DNA from: Cruorifilaria tuberocauda | Lineage: Eukaryota; Nematoda; Chromadorea; Rhabditida; Onchocercidae | DNA length: 64,000 nt | Direction: 5' to 3' | Assembly: GCA_013365365.1 (NCBI GenBank) | Contig: JABVXU010000074.1 | Location: forward strand, 62,001-126,000 | Shown here: positions 1 through 15,100 of the stretch, piece by piece | Layout of the letters: every line of letters begins with the position of its first letter | How positions within the stretch are numbered: the stretch's first letter is position 1 | Translations under genes and position numbers: made by a program | Notes under the pieces: generated by a model | Told to the model about the DNA's origin: nothing | Seen by the model: the letters and a program-made list of their open reading frames with translations, nothing else | Databases searched by the model: none

Positions 1-122
1 GTAAATTCTGATGTTATCAATCAGCTTCCAAGTTCGGTGAATATTTTATTCTACTAATGTTTTATTTATTACTCAGATGACTCAAAGACATGTTCATTCT
101 ATTAACTTTATGATTATTTGAG

Positions 123-3100
123 GAAAATGAGGCAGTTCGTCAGTTAGAATGTGGGATCACACGTTTACTTCATATGGAAACAGTATTCGTGTTATCAAGA
201 TATGATGACGTGACGCTTGACACATTACATAAAGTAATGACATTCATTTCCAAAGAGGTAAATTTGAATCTATATAGTGAGCTTAATCTTAAGTAATTGA
301 ATTTAACAAATTTTAGACGCATGCTTTAAAATTGGAGTGTAGTTCTTGCAGATTACTGGACATCTCACTGTGCTGTTTGATAATTTGGTTTTAGTAGTTG
401 AAGATCATTTAATCCTATAGGTACTGCGTGATTAACTTTAAAGTTGTTCAGCAATATTGCTACTCAGTTATTGTAAATCACCTATAATTTCGTTTTGAGT
501 TACAAAGACTTTTTTGTCAGCTTTTTACTTCAGAATTCATTTGTACTCAGTTGTATCTAGTTCACTGTTTTTCGTTGTGATGAATATACGCCACCGTGGC
601 GTGTACACCAGTTACCGAATTAACTATTCACTTCTCAAGGTTCATTCGGAGAATTTGGAAGTTGGATTTCTTCAGTCCTTCATTAAAATTTCCAGATTTT
701 AATTTAAAAAAATCAGTGATGCTAATAAAATCATCGCAAATCAACTTTCAAATTTTTTGGAAGATATGAGCAAAAAAACCACATATTATGTAACACAAAA
801 TGAAAATGAATTAGTTTTAAGATGTAAGATGACCAAAAAATACTGTTTTAGCAGCTTGAGAAGAATGACACAATTCGGTTCAAAGTGAAGTTATTGCAAC
901 TTGTCATGGTAATGGAACAAGTAAAAGCTGTACGTCGCCTAAGAGAACGTATTAAAAAGTTTAATCTATTCTATTGTAAATTAGAAGCGCATCCAGAATC
1001 CAGTAATTTATTTTATTGCTGTCGTGTAACGGATGTTGATCTTTATGAAGATATCTTGAGAAAACAACTGCGTACTGCTACAAGTATAACACTGAAGGTG
1101 ATTCATAAATTAAATTAATGAATTCATAAATAATTTATAAGTTAGTAAATTTTCATTTCTATAAATTTTAGATTACGAAATTTAACTGTATTTTCGCTAT
1201 TCACAAATTTTTGAATTAGCACAATTATTAATTATATTTTATACTATTTCTGTTAGAATTTTCTGATTTTAGAATAGGAATTTTATTGATAAATTAGAAA
1301 TATTTGGGACACCCATACATTCTTTGTCTATGTACTTGATTAAGTAATTTATAAAATTATCTGAATTCAGTCATCACGGCGAAGCAGTGGTAGCTTCACA
1401 GAGCGTATCGAAGATCAAACAGGAACGATAATAGCAAGAAAAGTATCGAGTATGGAAGTACTGAATACTAAGATTTCACAGGAGAAACAAACAAGACAGA
1501 GGTATGATCTCTGTCTATTGCAGCTTTCCCAAATTTGTCGAATTCAATTTTGAGTTGGATATTTTGGTATAGACTCAATCATAAGTTGGGAATGATAAGA
1601 TTCAGTATGAGCATTCCTTTTAATAAAATTGTAATCAGTTGCAGAGATGGCAGTGTACCGGTTTTAAAAACTGATCGTAGACTTTCTGAAGATCATGTAG
1701 ATCACTCGGGAACTGCAGGTACATTAATTACAATAATGTAAGGATAGGATCTTTCCATAATGAAATTTTAAGATGTATAAGTTGTAATTATAATCTTTGT
1801 TTTGCAACTTAAAATAAGCCAACATATATATCTCAGATAGCTAGGTTGAAAACTTTCATCATTCTTAATCCTTAAGATGTAATGCGATTTATTTATACCC
1901 AATATCGGAACTTATATCTTCATCATCGGTTTCACTAACATATTTATCATCATATAGCTTCAAATTTCTATGCTTTTGAATCATGAAAAGAAGCGAACGT
2001 TAGAGCCTCTTTGTATTTTTCGGTGATTTTCTAAATTCGAATCTTGAAATTCCAGTGTTACGGACAAAAAGGTCTTCAGCAATTATTTCTGAACGAACTC
2101 GTTATAAAGATCTTGAGCTGCGTGATTTTTGGATTATTGTGAATGTTGAAATGCAACAGATACAAGCATTCTTTTGTGAAAGGCAAGACTACGTTTCTTC
2201 TCGATCCTCGATTTGAGTCCAATTTTTCATTTTTAAGTACCCGAAGTTTAAACCTGAATTCAGAAAAGGTAGGAGACTTCAGTTTTTTTATTACTGGTAA
2301 TTTTTTTCTTTCAGATATGCACATCATCACGAAAGAATTTTTGAGCTCCTTTTGGAAGCAATACAACAAGAATGTCATATTATTAATCAGGTAGTTTCAT
2401 AAACATTCTTCATATGTGCATAACTTTTAATAAGTAACAGCAATTATTTAAGAAAATTTAAAAGTCGTTCCGCCATTCATTCAGTCATATGTTTTCTGGC
2501 ATGCTATATTGGCATAGCAGTCATCTATGATCATATTTGGTTCTCGTAAAAATTATGTTAGCCACAAGCATAATAATCCGTGACTCTTTGAGTTTTTTTG
2601 TGTTATGATGCTTTATTCCTTTCATTCATGTCTTTATTCCACAATGTTAAGAATCTAATATGATATCATTCGAGAGGATATCATATTAGATTTTTGACAT
2701 TGTCCATTCATCCCAGTTGATAATGTTCTTAGTAATCTGTAGAAGTAGTTAGACTTAATTTTTTTCAGAGAAATCGGAAATAGATAGTTCAAAAACTCAC
2801 ATTTCCAGGAGCTTTTGCTGGAAAAAATGCATTCAACTAATGAATGTGACGATTTATTAATCGAAAATGAAACAGAGTCGCATAATTTTGTTACCTCAGA
2901 TCTACATGATACAATCCCTGATACAAAATTAACTCATTCATTGATTCATAAGCGCGCAGCATCGAAGACCAAGAACTTCAGCTTTTCATGTAAGCTTCCA
3001 TTTCAGAACTTTCAAGTGGAGTTTAGGAGTGATAACTCAAAGCTTTGATGGCTGTTCTGAATTACCTATTCTATAACTAATTCATATGTCAGGTCAGATT

Positions 3101-6100
3101 TTGGTTTTCATGTTTATCGATAGTGTTACATTGCTGCGAGAGATAAGTAATCTTCAAAGTATCTTGAAAAAGTAGTAGTCCTATTTCAACCCAATTTAGC
3201 TCCTTGATCTAAAGTTACTCGATTTCTTCTTTGGAAAATTGGGTTAGATTATGGAGTCAGCTGATTGTTAATTTTCTTTTTTCTTAAAAAGCTAATATCT
3301 GTACAGATTCCGGTGAAGATGAAGTTGATGCTGCACCGTATATGCCAGCACGAGTGTTTTATCCTCCTGGTCATTTTGCTTGTCGAATTGTAACTTATCA
3401 TTGGTTTTACATACATCCTCGACTACATATCGAAAAGAAAGGATCAGGATGTTCTTTAGGTGAACATTTTTGATAATAGGAGCGCTAAGAATTTTGAACC
3501 GGAAATTTGAAAAAGATATGATAGAAGCTACAAGAGGTAAAGATGAAATCTTGGAATTCTGGAGATTTTTGAAATATTTCAAATGTAAGAAATTAATCCA
3601 AATTTATGTTATCAATTATTATTTCTTTAAATTTTATTCCAGTTTTAATTTCCAAAAAAACTATTTTAGTAATGGGATATGATGCTTTGTGCCAAGGAAT
3701 CGAACATTTTGCAGTTCGAAATCGTCGTAACTTATACGTTTGTTGTGAAGATAACAAACGAAATGTATTTTACATGCAGCTTTTTGTTAGTGAAGAAAGT
3801 TTCAGAAAAAGGTGCTTACACTGCGATACAACAGACATCGATGAGGTTATTGTTCAGTTCACTAGCTTTTAAGACATAGAAGCTACTTTTTATACCGTTG
3901 TATTTCTTATAATTAGAATACCTTGTTTATTTAACAGATACTTTTGAAACCTATTCATTATGCTGATAGCGATTTTTCTGATAGAAATACGCTATCTCAT
4001 TAAAATACATAACATTTAATCGCAAATTATGCAAATTTACTTTGCATTCATGATTTTTTTAGATGAATGAAAAGTTCCAAAATAATGTGCTGCTGACAGT
4101 TCACGGAATTCATGAACCTGCGGCGATAATTCACTCAATTGTGGATTCTATGCAAAAACGGCTAGAATTAAAAGTTCTCGAAGAGTTAACAGATATTTTG
4201 TACAAAAACCCACGAACTCGATTGACAACAACTGATGTCGAAGTATAATTCATATTTCAAGCAGTTGTAATGTTTTATCAGTTGAGGATTTTATTACGTA
4301 TTTTGTCATGAAATTATTAAGTATTTAACCCATGGGGCTAAAAAATCTAATCATTGAACTCAAAATCTTGCTAGTGGTGAAAAAGAATAACAGGATTTAA
4401 ATTGCAAGGTTATGACTTTTTGAAAGCTTTCAAAATAATTTCATTTTCTCCTTTTGTCCTCTTTTTTCAGTTCATTCAACGAGATCCGTCCAAACCATTT
4501 GCAGTGCATTACTGCACCTTACCAAATTATATTTACGGTTATCTAGGATCACTTTACTACTACATATACCAGCAGATGCTTACATTCGCAGCAGAAGCTC
4601 GATTTCGGGATTTTAGTAGTTTGAATAGAAATAGTCCATTGTCGCACGAACGGTCGTGTTTTCATTCACAGTCCGCTTCTCAACCGGCTTGCAACAATTA
4701 CATTCCACACTTTTTTCTGATAAGCAAGCCACCCACAAAAGGTTCATCTAATATGGGTACGAATTTGTTGCACCTTATTAAATCATTGTTATCAAATGAT
4801 TATATACTAAATGATTGTTGGGTAAATTTTTAGCTTTTATTTTTTAATTTTAATTCAGAATGAGTGGAATTTTATTTTTAGTCATTATTGAGAATATTTT
4901 TTCATATTAAATTTCTGTATTGTATATCAAGCATATTAAAGACGTTTTGTTGATTAGGTTGGAAATCTTTTTGTCTCAGGAATTGCTTGTGTGGAGACGT
5001 GTATAGTAAATTCGAACGGTGCTAGCGTAGATTCGCTGAAATATGCACGGATTAATTCAAGCACTCACTCAAAATTGTATCCGGGAGGCGGTAAATTTCG
5101 TCTTTCATCAAATGAACGTTTTCATGAACTGACGCGTTGTATTACTACCTCACTTCCTTTACCTGATTCATTACTTTCCGATAAAACAGGTGTATCTTAA
5201 ATTTATATCTTAAATTTTTTTAAGATATTAATCCATAAAATTCATGACTAGGAATATTTGGTATTTAATAAGCTTTTTCTTGCATATTTAGATCGTTCAT
5301 GGTTGATGAATATGGTTCAGCTTGTTGATTGTTGTATTCTATTTTTTTACCCCCAGATTTAACAAATTTTTATGGTAAAAAACTATCTCTAGGTGGCGTA
5401 TCATATTTGGTTCAGTATACAATTTGGCAAGTAGGCGATGTGGGTCTAGCATCTTTACAACCAATATTTCGATTGGCTTTGCAGCAGGTAATTTCTGAGT
5501 TAATGCAAATTATAATCAGCATTGTTTATCGTCTTTCTTTAATATGCCTTACAGAGTAACATTATCTCGATTTTGTCGAAGAAATTTCATTAAGTAATCA
5601 TCGAGTTTTCTCGATTAATTCTCTAACTGTTCATGCGTATTTTTATTTCAAATTGCCTATTTCATTTTCAAAATTTTTTATTAACCGATTGATATGCATT
5701 TCCCTTCGAAATCGCAAACAGATTTCAGGCGCTCTGTGATTTAATCAGTGAATTTGGTCTTTTGAGTATTCCGTTAATCGAACCTGCTAATAGCGCTCGT
5801 TATTCTTGTTCGAATACAATGGTCGTGCCATATGTTCCAAGTGAAGAAAGGTTGTCTTATTTCCTGCTTATAATTTAAGAGTAATGAATTGATCTACAAA
5901 AAAAAAACTTTTAGTCATTTCAGTGAGGGATTTTATTGTACTTTTCAAATTTAGTATATGCTTTACAACCAATCGGAAATTTTAAAAGTAATTTGCTCAA
6001 AAAAAGAGTAAAAAAGAATACGAATACGATCCTTTTTAGAATACGATCCTGCAGTGATGCTTCACATTTAAATTTAGTGGGAAAACCACTTCGAAAAGCT

Positions 6101-9100
6101 GAATTGCATATGCAGTCACCACTTCTAGAGCAACTGCCATTGCTACCAGTTTCTCGCAAATCAAAAAGTACTGCCAAATCTTTATTGCGGATAGTATTTT
6201 GTTTTCTATGCAGTATTTTATTCTTCAAAATTGTAGGATAGTGCTTTGCAGAAGCTAACTTTTTAATATTTCCGTACTATAATTTTTTCTACCGTTTATC
6301 TCTTGCTCTTCAAAAAAAGATATCATTTCATTGTACCGTCATACTAGTTGGCTGGCAGGGAGAAAATAGATTATACTAGGATAAATTGTGCGCTGAAAAA
6401 TGAGATTTCAAGGCTGAAAATTTTCGAATATATTTAGTTCTTTTTAAACCATATTTTTATTAACCTTATTGTCTCAATCATCATTTTCAGGTTCTTCAAG
6501 CAGCAATGATTGTGAATCAAACACTTCAATAAACTATCAGTTTGTTGCGGTTGCCGCACAGTGGTTTGATCATGTCGTTTCGGAAGTGAAGAATACGGGA
6601 CATCAATTTTCCGTTAAAAGACATACATTTCATTGTGAAAGCGATCATTCCGTTCGGAAGGTGGAGTGTAAAATTTTGCTGAAATTCTATGCAGTGGGGT
6701 TCTTCAGTGCATTCTTTAACACTATGAAGTGTTTGTATTATTAACGTATAATACTCAGCATAGAAATCGCTTTCATATTAATTATACATCACGATCAATA
6801 AAATCATGACTCGAATGATTTCATCGTGATTTTATGATCACATAGCTTCACAATCTATTTTCAAACGAAGATAATGAAAGCATCATTAAGAATTTGTTCA
6901 AGTTAGAACGCTTTTTTTAGGCGATTAGCTTTGCTCGCTTTTATCGAGATTTTAAAGACCCTAACTAATTATTGCTATTTCAGATTTTTAGTGTTATACA
7001 GGATAAATTGTCTATCATTCTGAAGGATGAAACTATTATAATATGTCAACTGGAAGCACACGGTTCGGGACGTTTCGCAAGACAAAGCTCGACAAATGAT
7101 GATGTCATAACTTTCAATGTATTCGTTTTTTATTTGTTTGATTTTTTTCTGTTAGGAAATTCAGTTTATGTGCAACAGATTTTCGATTTCGTGTGAATAA
7201 TTAATTAAGAATGAAAAAGAAATTGATCGGCTGGTTGTTATAATTTTTATCGATTATTCAGTAGATTCCAATTATTCCTGCATTTTGCATTCGTGCACTT
7301 TGATTTTAAGATTGTGATTTTAGAAAAAATTTCCAGTGTATTTCAGAACGACAGTGGTCGGATAGTGACAGGAGAAAACGAAGAACCTTCACTAATCATG
7401 CTTGTTTATAACCATCAATATTCAGAAGCGATATTGAAATATGGGGCAGATTCACGTTCAAATATTATACCATCAGCTGTGGAAGAAGTCTTGCATGATC
7501 AAAAAGGTTTGAGCAATTTTTTTATTAAGAATTACCACCAACACTCATTAATTTTCAAGCCGAATGATCATAATGAAATCATATTTTGTCGTCTTCAAAT
7601 GAATAGATGCATAATCAGTTAATGAACTGATTATAAGCCATTAATTAATTAAAACTTGAAGTAACTGAGTCGCTATAGCAATCTTCCAACAGATTTCTTC
7701 GAATAAGAATTGCTTGGTTATATCCTTAATAGATGACTAAATAAAATAAAATAACGAGTGAAAGTTAATTATTTTTTTCTAGTTCTTAAGAATTACTTTC
7801 AAGTATTTTATTTTTCAGCTAGTTCGATGCGCTTTTTGCCGCAAATAGCTCCATTTGTTCCGAGACAGCATCTGTTATATCTGTTATCCAAAGGTGAAAC
7901 GGTAATTCTTTTTACTTCTTTAATATGAGAATAATTCAAGCATAACATAATAAATTTATGGCACACAAAACCGCAATTTTATTATTGTTCTGTAAGTCGT
8001 TATTTAAATTGGAATCAATAAAGTTTTTTGGTATTCGATTGAACATCTGTAATGGATTTCTTGATTTATGTCGAGAATATGTGAATAAATAATGGTTCTT
8101 CCTTTGGGGGAATATAATTTCTTTTTAGAAATATTTAATGCAATATATAATAGACTACACAAATTAGTATTCTCAGACTTAAAGTTGAAGATTAGTGTTT
8201 TCAATTTACTGGCTTATTAAAAAAGTTCAATTAATAGGCCACTCTATATTTGTATAACTACTCGTCGGATGCCGCAGAGCAGGTTTATCAAATGGTCGCA
8301 AATGTATTGTCGTGGCAGAATGCCCGATCACGGCTACTTCGAGAAATTGGTTTGCATAAAATGGGTGTTACACATTTATCTGGTCGAATCACTCCGACAG
8401 GTGAAGAGCTAGTTTGGCTGAATAGTGAATTATTGAGTGAATATGAAATTCCGCAGCATGGATCGGCACATTTTGATAAGAGGTATCGTTCTGATTGCAA
8501 TTGAAGTTTTGATTTTCAGTTATTGAGAAACTTAGATATTGCGGAAATTCATGGCATCCTGAAGTTTTCCTGGATATTTAAAAGTAAATTCAATACAGTC
8601 TTATTGTCACTAATGCTTGTCATCATCTAATGAAATCTTTTAAGCAACATACCGTAATATGTAGTGCATATTAACAAGTGATAGATCTCTCTACTTGATT
8701 ACATGGAAAAGTGCTTCTAAAAATGGTATTTAAAAAAAATTTTCTGGTAATCTTTGGTAATATTTCTTCAATTTCCAGCCACAAGACTTTTACTAGGACT
8801 TTTACGTTTCGTTTTGGCTATTTTATGCATATGAGAAATTGATGCAACTGCAGTTGGCTAATAGGAAAAACTTTGAAAGAAATAATGCTCAAATTATAGT
8901 TAAATTCACTCTCTACAATTTCAACTGCTATATTTTATGAAAAGCAAAATTATTTGGAATATATAATACTTATTAATTTTAAAAGCATTAATCTTCTGAA
9001 ACTCGAAGAGCAATTATTGTCTCATTATTATTATTTTATTATTATTTTTTCTATCCTTGAGTTGCCACTGACTGGAATAAATTTGGAAATAATTTGTTCA

Positions 9101-12100
9101 AAATTTATGATGTGGATCATTTATAAAGTTCCTACAGATGTGATCAAGTGGTAAATTTTTTTTGCAGTTTTCAATTTCAAACAAAGATTAAACTTTTTAA
9201 TCTGAATAAAGTTGAAAAGTTTTAGTTACGAATCCTAACCTTGCAGCAAACTTAAATTTTGTTAGCTAAATGTTCTTATTTCATGTCTGACTCTGATTTA
9301 GGAGACATGCTTTTCCCCGCACACTTGCAAGTTTCCAAGATTATTGCATATACAACCATTTTTGAAATTTATACTTTTTTGTTGTAATATAAATATATAA
9401 ATGAAATTTAAAAAAATATTATGGAACATTAAATATAAATGTGTAGCACTTAATATAATGATATAAAGTATTAAATAATCTAGTGATATAAAGCGTTAAA
9501 TAATCAACGAGACAAAGTAATTGTCGATGAAAATGTTGCTATATTTTTTGCAGGTTGGTGAACGGAGTGCACCACGTTCAGGCTGAACCGTTAATGCATC
9601 TTTATCGATACACAACTTTGGCTTTTTTGCCTCTTAATTTGAACAGCAATAACCTATTCGAAGACCAGTGCTCTCAAGCGGTTTTTCTTGAAAAACAGGT
9701 ATCACTATCACTTATTTTGATAAATATTTGGGAATTTAAAAGAAGATTAATTATAATATGAAAAGAGAGAAATTACTTTATTTGAAGATTTATTTTTTTC
9801 TTTGAATGTGAAAAAAACTATCACCTTTCTTTACTTGATTAAAAACGATTCTTTCTTTGGTATTACACATTTTGATAATTTAAGTGCTATATTTTGTAAA
9901 TACTTAGAAAAACAAAACAAGAAGCAAATACAAAGTTATCTTAATTTATAGTGTTTCTATTGAGGCTTTTGTCTGGGTTTTCTTCCTCTCGATTCTTTAA
10001 GATTGTTTTTTCCTGCATATTCATACATTGGTGAGAAATAGGGGCTTAGGACCTAGAAATTTCCAAAATTCTTTAACACATAGTATCGTTGGTTGCAAGA
10101 GACTGAAATTATGACTTAGTTTTGTATTTACTAAGATTTTAGTAAATTTTTCTTTTTATTTTATTTAACATACTTTGAATGAATTTCGATATCGAAGGTC
10201 CAAGCTCAAGCTTTTATTTTAGTAACAAAATACTTTAATTTTCTATTACTTGGTTAATTTTGTAAATAATAGATGAAATCATTGCTTCACGATTCTGAGA
10301 GATTCAATCTTATACACGGTGAACTAATGAATGGCGCCCATCAAATCAGAGAGTCCGATTTGCTGGAAATTATTTCTCGTAGTCGAGTCGTACATTTTGT
10401 TCGATCACCTCTGCTGCTATTTCCAAAATGGCGTAAATTAGTAGCTGTTGTTCGAAAAGGAACTGAAAACGCGACGAGGCGAGAATAATATTAATTTTTT
10501 TGGCTGATTCAGTCACAAATTATAACATAAGTTTATAGAGCAATGATTTATGATTTTGATATGGAAAAAACTTGGGCAGTAGGGACAGGGAAGAAATCCG
10601 TTTTTAACTTTTCCAGAAATTCAAACAGAAAATCAATTTATGGATTGGATCGAAAATATTGTTTTCAAGGTCTATCATGCTAATGCTACTTTTTATCAAT
10701 GAATTAATTTTTCTTCCATCTTTTTTGAAAAAGAACTTTTCTTCAGTTTTGAACAAGCAATAGTAGCTGATTCGCCTTCAAGACATGTCAGTGGCTCAAG
10801 AACTATGCTTCTCGAAAACTCTTCATCAGTATTAAACGTAAACATGATGTTTTTTGCTTATTGATAAAATATAATCCTTTCCAACTAAATCCTTCCGGAA
10901 GCTAAATTTAACTGATATCTTCTGAGACACATTTACTAGATCGTTTTAGAACAATTTTTATCTTATACTCAAAATAAAAACATTTCTCGTAATTCTTAAC
11001 CAACATAACTATTCCTAATCAGTTAAAGCCTGATCGAGAACAGTAATGAAAGGGATCTTTCAAGAAATCTCGTTAGCTTTTCTAGGTGAAATCAAAGGTC
11101 TAAACTTCATAATTTTGAAAAAGATATCTTTGGAAAAGATTCATTTTTTTTAAAGATATCTTCTATTAATGATACCATTAACGATGTGGATCACGGTTTA
11201 AAATTCTTAAGGTGTTAATTGAAGTAGGGAGAGAAATAAATAAGTCAACTATTTAGGAATCAAACAAGTGAAGTTATTCAATTCCTTTTTTTATTATTTT
11301 GTTCACTATGAATATAACATTATATTCTTTATAGGTTCGCACAACACGTTCGAATACTTTCGGGGCATCATTATATTCATCTGATCGTACATTAGGAAAA
11401 TTCAAAAAAAGTTTAGAAGAGGATGAACCGTGCTGTTTGAAGATACAGTTTATGCTTGTTGAGGTAAATGCTCGATGTCCAAAAAGTTTTGGCTAAAAAT
11501 TCTTTGAAAGTTTTTGTTAGCGAACTGTGTCAAATGTTTATTACTGAATTTAGTTTGGACTATCTAGGTCTGAGGTACTGCGAACTATAATTGCTTGACT
11601 TACTGATTTCGACTATCTCATTATCTCATTAAGTACAAGAATCATCAGCAATTTTTTATTTTCAAAGTTAGGGACATCAACCAGTTAATTTTTTAGAGTT
11701 ATGTGAAATATCTAACGAAAAATGGGCTGAAGTTACTGGAGGTAACAGCTGCTACTTCCGTAACAGGACAGAGAGGTGCTCGTTATAGTTTGCACTACGA
11801 TATGCAGGTTGTTTTCTAATGAAAGTGTTATTAAATTTATGCTACGAATTGTATAATTTCGAATCATCCAATTCAGTTTTTTCGGTGAATTCTTGGTAAT
11901 TAGACTATTTTGTAACGAAGTATAATCAAGAGCAAGATAGTTTATTTTGAATTTATGCTACAGAGAAGTTGAGATACCTTCTGTGTGATTTATTAAATTC
12001 TAGAATACTGAATTATCGCCTAATGTTTGGATGTACAAAGCTTGTGATGGTGGTATTTTATTCGTCCATATTACAATCATTGAGCCACATTTTAGGTTTG

Positions 12101-15100
12101 TTGAAATTAAAATTAAATTTTATTGATTTTTTGGAAAGTTATCTATAGAATTCATTTGAAGTTGCTCTATCCGTCAATGGTTAATAAATTAATAGCACTG
12201 CGAAGCCAGTCATTTTTGACTTTTCGAAGTTATGCTGACATTGATCTCGTCCTACTAAATATACGAGTTTTTGAAAAGACCTCCATCAAGTTTTTTGCTA
12301 TAGCTTCTCATGTTTTAGCACTAACATTGAGAGAAGTTTTGAATGTTTATCTGACATTCTTTTCAATTTTTTCTCAGTTTTCGAAATTTTAGCATTCAGT
12401 GTTTGCTGTGGAGTGTTGCACAATTAAATCAGTTGAAAATAAATTGTGATAAGAAATTTGATTGTACCGATCAAAGAGATCTTTATACGTTGAAGGACAT
12501 CATTATGTCAAAGACTCATGTTCATTCATTCACCTATGATTTTCATTTACGTATGGTTGCCACATACTTAATCGGTGGACAACAGGTACAGTTTTGCAGT
12601 TTAGTGAGACGAAGATTAAACACGCTATAATTAAAATCTTCCAAGGTCAAAAAGTTACAGTGTATGATTTAATAAATAGTGTATGAACTGCAATATTGAA
12701 TTTTATTTTAAATTTCCAATGTTTGTTGATGCATACATTCTAGGCAGAGTGAAGAGTTTTACTACCTTAAAAATGATCTGAATATTTAAGAGCAATGGAA
12801 AGATCAAATAATATTATGTGTTATTTTCAGGTTCTGTTCAATTACGGTTATAATACGAACGATTTTTTAACTGATTTTTTGCAGTACTATAATTGCCGTC
12901 CACCTTATGCTTGCAGCTGTATTTACGAAGAAAAAGTCGGTTGCTTTTATTTACCAAATTTACCTCTTACCTATTATTTGTTCTTTGTTAAAGTGGGACT
13001 AAGAAACGATCGAAAATGTTAATTTTTTGGAATCTTTCTTAATGTTTGCAGATGACGTTTTCTAATCTACCAGTCACAAACCAAAAGGTTTGGGAGTATT
13101 TGTTAGATGAAAAACGTAATAATTGGCGCATAGTACGTTTGAAGACAATTGAAATGAACATGCCTGGACAATTTATGATTGTTACCGAAGACGATACGGT
13201 AAAAACTTTTCGTTTTTTCATTTTCTTATTCAGAAAGAAATACAAATTTTTCAGTGATTCTATTTTTCGTTTTTTTCTTTTTATAAAGTAGCAAGTTTCA
13301 GGATTGTTTTGGATTAACTTATAAAGAAATTAGAGCAATTATTCATGAAAATCAGCTTTATGCTACACGAACATTGAATATAAAATTCTATGTTATGCTG
13401 GTTTCGCATGAAAAAAGTAAGTATTTAATTTTCGTTAACATGGGAGAATTGTTTGTATCCCATGCATTAGTTTTTTACGGAATTTAATGAAATTTTCTTA
13501 GTTAATGAATTAGTCGAAAATTTGGAATTGGATGCTAAATGTGAATATGATGAAGGGATAAGCGGTGAATTTAAAGAACTCCAAGATTTGAATATAGGCT
13601 GCAATGTGGATAACTATCAAAAAAGTACTGAAGCACAAGAGTAAGTCGATTTTTAATTTTATTTAACTAAATTTTATTGTTTCACAGCTCATGGGATTAG
13701 TGATTCCAAAAATTAATCGAAGATGTGCAGGTAGTTGTTTATTTGTAATATGCAATGAATCTCATTTGTTCTTGAACTTTCAAAGCTTTTCCAAAGCTAC
13801 AGTTTTTTTTTTTGAAAAGATTAAATTTTAATTTAAACTTGCTTAAATATTCTTTTCTCAAGATTTGAAATTTGCTATCAGTCTAACAATTATCAGAACT
13901 GTTTAGCAATATCAAAAGTATATCCTGTGCACCGGTCGCTTATACCAGACGAAGATGTCACAGTGGAGAGAATAAAAGATCAACAAAAGAGATGACATTT
14001 CCACGTAATTATTCAAATGGTTGGTAGAGAAAATCACATATTCATGTTGTCATAATTCAATATTGACGCTCATTTAGGCCTTTTGATCTGTTCAAGCAGA
14101 TTCTCATTTAATCATTTAAATGTTTTTTGTTGGAGGAAAAGCTTTAGCAAAACATCTGTTTGGCTTCTTTTAATGAAATAGTAGTTTCAGCAATTTGAAA
14201 AAGGGGAAATCATAAAACAAAGTGTTTAAATGAAATTTTTGTAACCGCTTGCTTTAAGACATATATTTATGAATCAGGTGCCTATTGAGATTATTGTTAT
14301 CCTATTAATTCTAATTTTATTTCTTAACTGAATTTATATTTATTTTAAATATTGCAGGAATGGAATTAAATGAATGTTGTTCAATATCAAATGGAAAAAC
14401 ACAGATATCAAAAGTGAAGCGGAAATTATCTATTCAAAACATTGCACCTTTGAGACATCGCAGAACACGAGATCATTTTCGAGGCATGTCTTTTCGCAGA
14501 AATTTTTCTTGGATTTCTATAATATTTAACTTCGTTAAATGTTTAATGCTTTAACATGACTCTTTTAGCGTACATTGGATAGTTGTTAGCATGCAGTTAT
14601 ATTAATAGATGGCATAGTTTTTTGACAAAGGATGATTTGGAAGTATGGTTTGATAAACATAATTTTGTTAATTTCTTTTTCAAGACAAAGTCAGTCTGTT
14701 GGATCCAACGACAATAGTGCCTCGTGAACAAGCATTTTACGTCTATTACATGAATAGATGGCAAAAAAAATTACAAAAAGAACTGGAAGATAGAGTGATG
14801 CATTATAAGCGGAAGCTACAAATGGTAGTTGAGGATGCTGTCTGGCATTGCAAAAGGAATCAGGTAAATTTACTCTTATTTTACTCTTTCTTTTTTGTTT
14901 AAATTTACTGAAATAGGAGCTAGAATTAGGACAAAAGCTCTGCATAGTTTAATTTTGCATATCAGAGTTGTTAGAAAAAGAAAAGAGTTTTCGTCCTGAA
15001 GGTTTTAACATTATTATGCTCTGTTATTTTGCTTCAGCTTTGGAATGACATGTTAGAAAAACATGTGACAAAACGTGAAACCATTGAAATGACGGAACAG

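Noticed and set aside
2076..2378. Antisense open frame over SZT2 exons
   Set aside because: It is a shadow of the sense exons at 2056-2182 and 2315-2390.
3470..3682. Plus-strand frame between two SZT2 exons
   Set aside because: The phase between 3459 and 3670 closes exactly without it, and the flanking protein matches SZT2 with no gap.
5281..5356. Extra exon after the acceptor at 5292
   Set aside because: It reads into a TAA. Skipping it to the acceptor at 5356 restores the frame, DLTNFYGKK.
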